Below the pieces are notes generated by a model. It worked only from the letters and a program-made list of their open reading frames with translations, was not told the DNA's origin and ran no database searches. A DNA stretch of 64,000 bases. Origin: Desulfuromonadaceae bacterium (GTDB taxonomy: Bacteria > Desulfobacterota > Desulfuromonadia > Desulfuromonadales > JAHYIW01). Positions 25,672 to 33,780 of this stretch are shown here, piece after piece. The DNA is taken from NCBI GenBank assembly GCA_019429445.1, contig JAHYIW010000020.1, forward strand, positions 1 through 64,000, in the 5' to 3' direction. Numbering within the stretch: the first letter of the stretch is position 1; every line of letters begins with the position of its first letter. Made by a program: the position numbers and the translations under genes.

Positions 25672-26285
25672 GGCGACCTCCGCGTGGCCGGCAGTTCGCA
25701 CGCCGTGCGAAAGACGGTCTCGGCAGCGGCGCTGCCAAGGGTCAAGGTGACCTCGACCAGTTGGGGCAGCGCGCGTTTTTCAGCAGGCCATTCGGTGTCC
25801 CAGCGGCCCCGATCATAATAGCGCAATTCAAATTTACGGAGCGTGTCGGTCAACCGATGCTCACGGGCAAATTCCTCATGTTCCGAAAAAAGTTGCCGTT
25901 CGCCGCGCAGCAGTGTCAATCCTGTCTCTGCCTCCGGCACCGCGCCCTCCAGCCGATAACGGACGATCGCCAGCCCGGCCCGGGTGTCACCGTAGGGGGT
26001 GTCAGTTGTGGTGGTGAAGGTCAGGGTGGGGCGCCCCTCTTCATTCCCGGCAGCGAACAGCGTCTGGCGATTGTTGCTCAGGTAAGCGCCGCGTAACTCG
26101 CGACCGATCCGGTCGAGCAGAACGCGGGCCAGATGGTGCTCTCCCGCCTCGCGTTCAAGGCGCTCCTGCGTCCCGCTGACGCTGCTGAAAACGCCAAACA
26201 CGGTGGTCAACAGCAGACTGATAATAACGATGGCAACCAGAATCTCAATCAGCGTGAAGCCGCGCATGTCGGTTCTTTTCATCAT
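25668..26285 (-). CDS. gspJ: type II secretion minor pseudopilin J
   Basis: About 205 residues from the ATG at 26285; ATGs at 26297 and 26294 overlap the gspI stop and are equally usable. The prepilin signal is DMRG/FTLIEILVAIVII with the conserved Glu at +5. The body contains ARVLLDRIGRELRGAYLS and LLRGERQLFSE, typical of GspJ. It forms the tip complex with GspI and GspK. Its stop overlaps the gspK GTG start. Confidence 0.87.
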   Translation of the reverse strand: MMKRTDMRGFTLIEILVAIVIISLLLTTVFGVFSSVSGTQERLEREAGEHHLARVLLDRIGRELRGAYLSNNRQTLFAAGNEEGRPTLTFTTTTDTPYGDTRAGLAIVRYRLEGAVPEAETGLTLLRGERQLFSEHEEFAREHRLTDTLRKFELRYYDRGRWDTEWPAEKRALPQLVEVTLTLGSAAAETVFRTACELPATRRSP

Positions 26286-26296
26286 CCCCGCCATCA

Positions 26297-26680
26297 TCAA
26301 CGAAACAGAAACGAGGTCATGGCAACCGTCTCGTTGCGCTCCGGCTCGCCCCAGCTGACCGTGACCGTAACCATGCGCACCGCCGGTAACGGCGTGTCGG
26401 CGGTGGTTATTTCCCACCTGTAGCTGGAAAATGGTTCGTCGAAATACCCCTGATCGGCATTTTCCGCAAGGTCAGCGGCATGTTGGACCCCGGCTTCAAT
26501 CTCGGCAATTTTTTGCTGTGCCAACAGTGTCCCGTGGGTCATGTGCTGGATCCGCCCGTTGACGGCAAGCGAGCGGTTGGCCAGACCCAGTAACGTGACC
26601 AGCGCAATGGCGATGACCGCCAGCGCGATCATTACTTCCAGCAGGGTGAATCCCTGTTCTGCCTGACATCTAGAATTCAC
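26297..26680 (-). CDS. gspI: type II secretion minor pseudopilin I
   Basis: A 127-residue minor pseudopilin with GTG start. The leader peptidase site is AEQG/FTLLEVMIALAVIAIAL with Glu at +5; further family traits are NRSLAVNGRIQHMTHGTLLA and a short C-terminal beta domain. The start overlaps the end of gspH by 11 bp. Confidence 0.88.
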   Translation of the reverse strand: MNSRCQAEQGFTLLEVMIALAVIAIALVTLLGLANRSLAVNGRIQHMTHGTLLAQQKIAEIEAGVQHAADLAENADQGYFDEPFSSYRWEITTADTPLPAVRMVTVTVSWGEPERNETVAMTSFLFR

Positions 26681-27179
26681 GATATTCCGTATAGATCTCG
26701 GTGGTTCCGGTAAAAGGCATCAGCCGCAGCGTCATCACCTCCCCGGCTGCGTCAGTCAGATGCAGCACGGTTTCCTGCATCCAGCCGACCGGGTAAATGC
26801 GGGTAATGACCTCGCCGCCCCCGGTTCCGCTGCCCGGTTGCTGAATGTCGCGAAAGCGCACGCCAGCAGCCAGCTCCATTTTGTTACGCTTGCCGGTTGC
26901 AACGAGCTCGCCGTTGTTCTCGCGCAGCAGCGCCCGGTAGCTGCCGTTACCGGGATCAAAGACCAGGCGGTGCTCTTTGCCGGTCAGTGCGGCCTCGTTG
27001 AAGAGGTGGCGGGTAACTCCGGCCAGTTGCCGCGCTGAGCGTTTCAGACCACTTTCGCCGAAGTTGCCCAGCAGTGGTAGCGCAACCAGGGCAAAAAGTC
27101 CCAACAGGGCAATGACAATCGTCAGCTCAATCAGCGTAAAACCGCGATTATTCGATTTCCCAGCTGTTGATGTCGGCAT
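26670..27179 (-). CDS. gspH: type II secretion minor pseudopilin H
   Basis: A 169-residue pseudopilin from the ATG at 27179 ([13 protein letters not shown]). The prepilin site is [18 protein letters not shown] with Glu at +5. The beta-rich globular domain includes [18 protein letters not shown] and a C-terminal [10 protein letters not shown]. It overlaps the end of gspG by 32 bp. A start at 27212 would lengthen the leader without need. Confidence 0.87.
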   Translation of the reverse strand: MPTSTAGKSNNRGFTLIELTIVIALLGLFALVALPLLGNFGESGLKRSARQLAGVTRHLFNEAALTGKEHRLVFDPGNGSYRALLRENNGELVATGKRNKMELAAGVRFRDIQQPGSGTGGGEVITRIYPVGWMQETVLHLTDAAGEVMTLRLMPFTGTTEIYTEYREF

Positions 27180-27588
27180 TTTTCCCTTCACCGCCCTGCT
27201 CCCCGTCGGCACCGTAGGAGATCACGTCAAAATCCCCATGCAGGCCGGGGGAGAGAAAGATATAGTCATTGTCCCACGGATCCTTGGGAACCTTGCGAAG
27301 ATACCCCCCCTCGCGATATTTTTTTGGGATTTTTCCGGTCGTTGGCTTGGTCACCAGGGCGCGCAAACCCTGGTCGGTGGTCGGGTAAAACCCGTTATCC
27401 AGCTTGTAGAGGCCGAGTGTTTCTTCAATACTTCTGATCTGGACGCTGGCCTTGGTGCGCCGCGCCTCGTCGGGACGGTCAAGCAGCCGGGGCACGACGA
27501 TTCCGGCAAGGATGCCGAGAATCACCACCACGACCATGATTTCGATCAGGGTAAAGCCTGCCTGGGAGCGTAAAGTAATGCGTTTCAC
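27148..27588 (-). CDS. gspG: type II secretion major pseudopilin G
   Basis: A 146-residue major pseudopilin. Prepilin cleavage is at [18 protein letters not shown]. The family C-terminal block is present: [33 protein letters not shown] and the calcium-loop-like [12 protein letters not shown]. It builds the pseudopilus that pushes substrates through GspD. GTG start with AAGGAGAACGATAC upstream. Confidence 0.95.
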   Translation of the reverse strand: MKRITLRSQAGFTLIEIMVVVVILGILAGIVVPRLLDRPDEARRTKASVQIRSIEETLGLYKLDNGFYPTTDQGLRALVTKPTTGKIPKKYREGGYLRKVPKDPWDNDYIFLSPGLHGDFDVISYGADGEQGGEGKNADINSWEIE

Positions 27589-27616
27589 GTATCGTTCTCC
27601 TTATCTTTAAGTGTCA

Positions 27617-28831
27617 TCAACCGATGCCCTGACTGGCCTGAAAGATTGGCAGCAGAATGGCCATAACGATAAACCCGACCGCGACCCCCATAACCAGAAT
27701 CATCAGTGGCTCCAACAGTGACAGCATCCCGCTGATCCGGGTTTCAACCTGATGATCGAAGGTTGAAGCAACCTTTTCCAGCATTTCTTCAAGGTTGCCG
27801 CTGCGCTCACCGACCGCGATCATCTGGCAAACCATGGCCGGGAAAATGCCGTTGCGGCTGAGCGGTTCGGCCAGACTCTTTCCTTCCCGGACTGCAACCG
27901 AGGTTTCCGTCAAGGCATTCTGCAACACCCGGTTGGCGAGCAGTTTGCCGCTGATATCGAGCGCCTGCAACAGCGGCAATCCGCCGCGCAACAGGGCGGC
28001 GAGGGTGCGGGTCAGACGCGCCGCGGCGATCTGCAACTGCAAGGGCCCGATCAACGGCAACTGCAACTGCAACTGATCGATGCGCAGTCGTCCGGCGGTG
28101 GTCTGCCGGTAGCGGTTCAACAACCACAGACCACCCCCGACAAGGATCGGCAACAACCACCAGTAGGCGGCAAACAGATCACTCAAGGTGATCAGTAGTT
28201 GGGTCGGCCAGGGGAGCGTTTGTTCCATATCTTCAAGCATCCGGGTGACCTTGGGAACCACGAAAGCAACCAGAAAGAAGAGCACGCCACTGCCGATAAT
28301 CCCCATCAGTAGCGGATAGGCGAGGGCGGCGCGGAGACGACTTGACAACCGCGCCTGTTCTTCGAGCAGATCGGCCAGTTGCAGCAGGGTGCGGTCGAGG
28401 GACCCGCTGCTTTCACCGACGGCAACCATGTTGCAAAAGAGTTCGGAAAAAACCCGTGGATGACGCGCCATCGCGTGATGCGGTGCGTCACCGCCGAGGA
28501 CATCTTCCCGGACCTGGCTGAAGGTGCGGACCAGTGCCGGGTGTTCTGCCTGGCCACCGGCTGCCGCCAACGCCTCATCGAGGGGTAACCCGGCGTTCAG
28601 CAAGGTGGCGAGTTGCCGCGTGATCATGCTTAATTCTTCAATACCGACGCGTCGCCAAAAGGAGAGAGTGCTGCCGGCGTTTTCCGTCGCGCTATGTTCT
28701 TCACGCAGTGCCGTCGCAAAGATACCCCGCTCCTGAAGCTGCCGCGTCGCTGCGCGCTGTCCGCTGGCTTCAAGTTTGCCACTGATTTTTTTTCCGCCCC
28801 GATCAAGGCCGACATAGTCGAATTGCGGCAT
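27617..28831 (-). CDS. gspF: type II secretion inner-membrane platform protein F
   Basis: A 404-residue polytopic protein with two repeated GspF domains: the first around FCNMVAVGESSGSLDRTLLQLAD, cut here as a motif of GE(S/R)SG, the second at MIAVGERSGNLEEMLEKVA. Three hydrophobic helices (about 170-195, 220-240, 375-400) anchor it. It is the platform core that links the ATPase to pseudopilus assembly. The start shares one base with the gspE stop. Confidence 0.94.
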   Translation of the reverse strand: MPQFDYVGLDRGGKKISGKLEASGQRAATRQLQERGIFATALREEHSATENAGSTLSFWRRVGIEELSMITRQLATLLNAGLPLDEALAAAGGQAEHPALVRTFSQVREDVLGGDAPHHAMARHPRVFSELFCNMVAVGESSGSLDRTLLQLADLLEEQARLSSRLRAALAYPLLMGIIGSGVLFFLVAFVVPKVTRMLEDMEQTLPWPTQLLITLSDLFAAYWWLLPILVGGGLWLLNRYRQTTAGRLRIDQLQLQLPLIGPLQLQIAAARLTRTLAALLRGGLPLLQALDISGKLLANRVLQNALTETSVAVREGKSLAEPLSRNGIFPAMVCQMIAVGERSGNLEEMLEKVASTFDHQVETRISGMLSLLEPLMILVMGVAVGFIVMAILLPIFQASQGIG

Positions 28832-30525
28832 CAGCCTTCCTCCTGCGTCACCCGCAAGATTTCCTCAACGGTGGTTTCACCACTCAGAATCTTGTCGATC
28901 CCCGCCTCGCGCAGACTGATCATCCCCCCCCTGATCGCGGCATGACGGATCGACGAGGCGTCCTGGTTACGCAACAGCAGGTCGCGAATCGGGTCGGAGA
29001 CGGTCAACAGCTCATAAATTCCATTCCGTCCCCGGTAGCCGATGCCCATGCATTTTTCGCATCCCGCACCACGATAGAAGAGGGTGTCGCGATGTGCGGC
29101 AGGGTCAAGACCGATCCGCCGCAACAGCTCCTCGCCGGGTTGATAGGCTTCGCGGCAGTGCGGACAGATGCAGCGCACCAGACGTTGGGCGAGAATGCCG
29201 ACGATTGATGATGATGCCAGAAACGGTTCCACCCCCATTTCAACCAGCCGGGTCAGCGCCCCGGCGGCGTCGTTGGTGTGCAGGGTCGAAAAGACCATGT
29301 GTCCGGTCAGGGCCGATTGTACGGCAATTTCGGCGGTCTCGCCGTCACGAATTTCGCCGACCATGATGATGTCCGGGTCCTGGCGCAGAATCGACCGCAA
29401 GCCGTTGGCAAACGTCAGGTCAATCTTTGCATTGACCTGGATCTGGCCGACCCCGGCGAGTTGATACTCGATCGGGTCTTCGACGGTGATGATGTTTTTC
29501 TCACGGTCATTGAGACGGCTCAGGGCGGCATAAAGAGTGGTTGTTTTGCCCGAGCCGGTCGGCCCGGTGACCAGGAAAATACCGTGACTCTTGCCAATCA
29601 TCGCCTCGGTGGCGGTAAGCATTGCGGGGCCCATGCCGAGATCTTTCAGCGTCAGTACGCCGGCACTTTTGTCAAGCAGGCGCAGCACAATCCGTTCGCC
29701 GAAAGCGGTCGGCAGGGTTGAAACGCGCACGTCAACGTCTTTCCCCGCGATGCGCACCCGGAAACGTCCATCTTGCGGCAAGCGCTTCTCCGCGATGTTG
29801 AGTCCGGACATGATCTTGATCCGCGAAATTAACCCGGCACGCGCCTGAAAGGGGGGGCGGAGCACTTCGTAAAGAATGCCATCGACCCGATAGCGCACCA
29901 CCAGTTCGGTTTCAAACGGTTCGATGTGAATATCGCTGGCGCGTTCTTTATAGGCCTGGGTGATCAGGCTGTTGACAAAACGGATAATTGGTGCTTCATC
30001 GGCCGTATCGAGCAGATCCTTCGGTTCCAGCGAATGGGCGAGATCGATATTGGTCTCGCCGATTTCGTCAGCCACGGCACTGGCTTGTCCGGAATGACGT
30101 TCGTAAATACGGTTGATGGCATCACTGATCGTTTCGGGGGTGGCGACCAGCGGCACAACGTCGAGGCCGGTCAAGGTGGCCAGATCGTTGGTCGCACGAG
30201 CGTCGAGGGGATCGGTGAGCGCCAGCCGGATGACTTCGCCGTGGCGCGCCAACGGTACGATGCGCAGTTCACGGACGAAGCCGATCGGCAGCAGGTCGAG
30301 GAGTTCCGGGGCGTAATCTTCCACCGCGATTGCGGGGAGGAACTCAAGATTAAACTGGGTGGCCAGAGTTTGTGCCTGCACGGTGGTATCGATGACCCCC
30401 TGGTCGCGCAGAATCTCGCCGAGGCGACGTTTATCCTCTGGCTGAAGAGCCAGCGCCGCGTCGATTGCTGCCGCGGCAACGCCATGATCGTTGCGCAGTA
30501 TGTCCCCGAAACGTTGCCAGCTCAT
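28831..30525 (-). CDS. gspE: type II secretion ATPase E
   Basis: A 564-residue hexameric ATPase. The N-terminal GspE-N domain binds GspL; the catalytic domain has Walker A GPTGSGKTTTLYAAL near residue 320, the Asp box (IITVEDPIEY), Walker B (ILRQDPDIIMVGEIRDGETA) and the His box (GHMVFSTLHTNDA). The tetracysteine zinc motif is intact (CICPHC then CEKC). The ATG overlaps the gspD stop as ATGA. Confidence 0.96.
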   Translation of the reverse strand: MSWQRFGDILRNDHGVAAAAIDAALALQPEDKRRLGEILRDQGVIDTTVQAQTLATQFNLEFLPAIAVEDYAPELLDLLPIGFVRELRIVPLARHGEVIRLALTDPLDARATNDLATLTGLDVVPLVATPETISDAINRIYERHSGQASAVADEIGETNIDLAHSLEPKDLLDTADEAPIIRFVNSLITQAYKERASDIHIEPFETELVVRYRVDGILYEVLRPPFQARAGLISRIKIMSGLNIAEKRLPQDGRFRVRIAGKDVDVRVSTLPTAFGERIVLRLLDKSAGVLTLKDLGMGPAMLTATEAMIGKSHGIFLVTGPTGSGKTTTLYAALSRLNDREKNIITVEDPIEYQLAGVGQIQVNAKIDLTFANGLRSILRQDPDIIMVGEIRDGETAEIAVQSALTGHMVFSTLHTNDAAGALTRLVEMGVEPFLASSSIVGILAQRLVRCICPHCREAYQPGEELLRRIGLDPAAHRDTLFYRGAGCEKCMGIGYRGRNGIYELLTVSDPIRDLLLRNQDASSIRHAAIRGGMISLREAGIDKILSGETTVEEILRVTQEEG

Positions 30526-32507
30526 TGGTCGCTACGTGGCTCCGGAGGGGCCGTGTTGATGGTCTGCGTCGGACTCAGGGCGTTGTTCTGGAAATCGTCC
30601 ATCGCTTTTTTGCTGGAGTTGGTGACTGCGTTCATGTCGGTGCTGTTTTTGATAATTTTGGGGGTGATAAAGACCAGCAGATTGGTCTTGCTTTCGGTGG
30701 TGGTTTTTCTTTTGAACAACCACCCCAACAAGGGGATATCACCCAGCAGTGGCACCTTGATTTCGCCCTCGACAATATTGTTTTTTATCAGTCCGCCGAG
30801 AACCACCGTTTGACCATTCTGGGCGATGACGGTGTTGCGTACCATGCGCTTGGTATAGGTCGGACCGACATTCTCATTGGTGCTGCTGACATCACTTATT
30901 TCCTGATAAACATTGAGACGAACCTGATCCCCCTCGGTGATCTGGGGCGTGAAGCGCAAGGTCAGACCCACATCTTTACGTTCAATGGAAACGCTTTGGG
31001 TCAATTGATTGTTGACGTTCGTGGTGCCGTTTGAAAGACGTTCAGTGATGACCGGGACGTTTTCCCCGACAATAATCTCCGCCTCCTCGTTATCGGTTGC
31101 CAGCAACCGTGGAGCGGAAACAACATTGACATCGCTCCCGTCCTCGGACAGACCAATCAGTGCCGAGAGTGCGGGAACACTCACCTTGCCCCCCTGGCCG
31201 TCGGAAATGTTGATCAGATTAAACATGCCGCCGAGCAAGACGCCGTTGACTGCGTTGGTCAACAGGCTGGTCGGGTTGGTGATCAGATTCGGATCGCCTT
31301 CCTTTCTGTTCAGTGCAGCACCGACAACATATTCGCCATTTTTGTCCAGCGCGTAGGCCCCCTGCAAACTCAGGCCCAGATCTGTCGTCGCCCCCATCGA
31401 CAGTTCCAGAATCAGCGCCTCAACAAAGACCTGCTTGCGCTTGACATCGAGTTTGGCAACGATCCCTTGCAACGTTTCGTAGTCCTCCGGGGTCGCGTTG
31501 ATGATCAGCGAGTTGGTCGGTTTGTCGGCAGTGATGGTCACCGGCTGGGTTGTCGGTGTGGCCGGTTGCCCCGGTTTAACGGCGCGCCCGGCGGGTGCCT
31601 GCCCGACGATCCCGGTAAGGATTTCGTTGAGGGTTTTCGCCAACGTTTCGGCATCGGCGTTTTCAAGATAATAGACCTTGATATTCGAACGCGTTTGTTC
31701 CGGTACCTGATCAAGCTGCGCAATCAGATTTTTAATGGTCAGCAGATCATCGCTGGTGGCAAGAATAATCAACGCATTGGTGCGTTCATAAGGGATGATG
31801 CGACTGGTTTCCTTCCCCCCTGCGGTCTGCACATTTCTGGCCGCCCGCCCCCTTTTCGGTGTCGCCGACATCTGGGTGATCACCTGGGTACAGATTTGCG
31901 CGACATCGGTGGCCGAAGCGTGCTTCAGGGTCACCACTTCAAGCGCCTCGGTGGCACTTGAGATATCGAGCTCCGCGATGATTTTCATCAGCCGCTCAAT
32001 GTTGGACGCGGTATCGGTGATGATCAGCATGTTCGATGGGGCGTAAGCGACAATGTTGCCGGTTTTGGGAATCAACGGGGTCAGGACGGTACTTGCCATC
32101 AACCCGGCATCGATATTCTGCAGTGGAATCAGGCGCGTGACATATTGTTCGCCATGTTTTTTATTTTCCATCGTCGGCAGGGTGTTTTCGCGCGCCGACG
32201 ACGCTGGAACGATCTTGTTGACGGTACCGGACGGAACGACAGTGAACCCCTTGACGTTGAGGACCGTTAAAAACACCTGGTAGGCCTCGTTAACACTCAT
32301 CGGCTGAGGCGAAATGATCGTCACCTTGCCGCGCACCTTGTCGTCGTAAATGAAGTTGCGCCCGGTCATCTCGCTGATGACCTGAATCAATTTGGTCAGC
32401 TCGACATCCTGAAAGTCGAGGTTCACCTTGTCCGCGGCAAAAGCTGCGGTGCAGATGCTGCCGCAGAACAGCAGCACTAAAAGTTGAATCGCTAATTGTC
32501 GGATCAC
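30522..32507 (-). CDS. gspD: type II secretion outer-membrane secretin D
   Basis: About 661 residues: signal peptide (LLVLLFCGSICTAAFAA), N0 domain (NLDFQDVELTKLIQVISEMT), three N1-N3 repeats, and the secretin core with VPALSALIGLSEDGSDVNV, the EAEIIVGENVPV strand and the GGLIKNNIVEGEIKVPLLGD hallmark. The GTG at 32507 has ideal spacing to GGAGG; a TTG at 32513 is possible. Thr/Pro-rich linker near residues 300-325. It forms the exit pore; no pilotin is evident nearby. Confidence 0.95.
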   Translation of the reverse strand: MIRQLAIQLLVLLFCGSICTAAFAADKVNLDFQDVELTKLIQVISEMTGRNFIYDDKVRGKVTIISPQPMSVNEAYQVFLTVLNVKGFTVVPSGTVNKIVPASSARENTLPTMENKKHGEQYVTRLIPLQNIDAGLMASTVLTPLIPKTGNIVAYAPSNMLIITDTASNIERLMKIIAELDISSATEALEVVTLKHASATDVAQICTQVITQMSATPKRGRAARNVQTAGGKETSRIIPYERTNALIILATSDDLLTIKNLIAQLDQVPEQTRSNIKVYYLENADAETLAKTLNEILTGIVGQAPAGRAVKPGQPATPTTQPVTITADKPTNSLIINATPEDYETLQGIVAKLDVKRKQVFVEALILELSMGATTDLGLSLQGAYALDKNGEYVVGAALNRKEGDPNLITNPTSLLTNAVNGVLLGGMFNLINISDGQGGKVSVPALSALIGLSEDGSDVNVVSAPRLLATDNEEAEIIVGENVPVITERLSNGTTNVNNQLTQSVSIERKDVGLTLRFTPQITEGDQVRLNVYQEISDVSSTNENVGPTYTKRMVRNTVIAQNGQTVVLGGLIKNNIVEGEIKVPLLGDIPLLGWLFKRKTTTESKTNLLVFITPKIIKNSTDMNAVTNSSKKAMDDFQNNALSPTQTINTAPPEPRSDQ

Positions 32508-32519
32508 CGGCAATGCCTC

Positions 32520-33404
32520 CTAGTCGATAGCATATTCAAAAGTTTGAGGAGTCCCCTGACGGATCAGGTTGATCGTGATCGTGTTGGCCTCGCGCAATTG
32601 CTGGAAAATCTGCAACGCTTTTTCCGGTCCGTCGAGGGCCATGCCATTGACACTTTTGAGCAGATCCCCCTTCTCGATACCGAGCAGTGCCAGTAACGAA
32701 CGCGGGCGGATCATCTTGACGACAAAACCGTCGGTCTTGCCGTCGACAATCAGCGGTTCCATGCGCGCCTGCTTGAGGAGCTCATTGAGATTGCCGCGGG
32801 CCTGTTGTGCTTCGTCGCGGGGGATCACCCAGCGATTGTCACCGACCTGTTTGATGACCGTGCCTGCGTCGGGCGAGGCGGACGCCAGATCGTCAGCAAC
32901 GAGGTTTTCTGCATCTTTGTACAGGTACAGAACAGTTTGTGTGCCGTCAGCGTAGCTGATGACCACGCGGTGGCGCTCGACTGTGTCGAGCGTGCCGTTT
33001 CCAGGGAGCGTCATGCCCCGGCGGTAAAGTTCTTCATCTTTTCCGGAGCGGATCACCGCCAACGAATGTTCACCGGCAACGACCACGCCGACCAGCAGCA
33101 GATCGCTGCGACGACTGGTCGTTTGGGCCGTGTCGCTCCGCGTCGGGGCCAGCTCTGCAGCAGGCGCACCGCCGACGGCGGCCTGAAAAAGATTGCGTTG
33201 CAGAATAATATCGAAACTGCTCAGCTCGGGCTGCGGCATGACCTCTGCCGGTGCGGGCACACTGGTCGGCACCGTTGTGGTCGCCGGTGCAATCAAGCCA
33301 CCAACGATAGTCGCCGTCAGTGAGCCAAGCGCCAGGCCAAGGGTGGCAACCAGCAGGAAGTAGATTTCCCGAAAGTATTTTTGAATGGAAGAATAGATCA
33401 TCAT
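32520..33404 (-). CDS. gspC: type II secretion protein C with PDZ domain
   Basis: A 294-residue bitopic protein and first gene of the operon. One transmembrane helix (about 14-36, LVATLGLALGSLTATIVGGL), a homology region in the periplasm (FDIILQRNLFQAAV; LLLVGVVVAGEHSLAVI) that binds GspD, and a C-terminal PDZ domain (PRSLLALLGIEKGDLLKSVN, then ALQIFQQLREANTITI). It links the inner-membrane platform to the secretin. Confidence 0.9.
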   Translation of the reverse strand: MMIYSSIQKYFREIYFLLVATLGLALGSLTATIVGGLIAPATTTVPTSVPAPAEVMPQPELSSFDIILQRNLFQAAVGGAPAAELAPTRSDTAQTTSRRSDLLLVGVVVAGEHSLAVIRSGKDEELYRRGMTLPGNGTLDTVERHRVVISYADGTQTVLYLYKDAENLVADDLASASPDAGTVIKQVGDNRWVIPRDEAQQARGNLNELLKQARMEPLIVDGKTDGFVVKMIRPRSLLALLGIEKGDLLKSVNGMALDGPEKALQIFQQLREANTITINLIRQGTPQTFEYAID

Positions 33405-33780
33405 TCGACAATGTGATAGTTGATAGCGTCTAAAAGTAATTGTTTAATTTAGGGGCAATACTGCAAAATAGCAAGGAATTTCAAGTTTTATTGTATGTTG
33501 CGGGGGACGCTGCGCAGGGTGTTGCGGCAGCAAAGCAATGATCCCGTCGGAAAATCAAACCTCCCTTTATGCTCTCTCAAAAAAGAATTCGATGGCTAGG
33601 CAAAAATTTCGTCCTCCAGGGCTTGGTGGTTTTTCAGGGGCGAAGGCCTGCATCAGGCAGGTCGAGGTTCTGAAAAAACAGCGTAACGCAGCAGAAAGGA
33701 CTTTTTTGCGACGCCATCTTCCTTTGTATTTTCCCCAAGCTGTGAAATAATGCCGGTCACCAATGACCTGAGAGGAATGC
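33405..33780. other. intergenic region between gspC and polA, 376 bp
   Basis: Divergent promoter space for the T2SS operon and polA. Short frames of about 70 codons on both strands (33538-33750 plus, 33567-33782 minus) overlap each other, lack ribosome-binding sites and show no family features. Upstream of gspC the sequence is AT-rich. No clear hairpin was seen. Confidence 0.6.
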
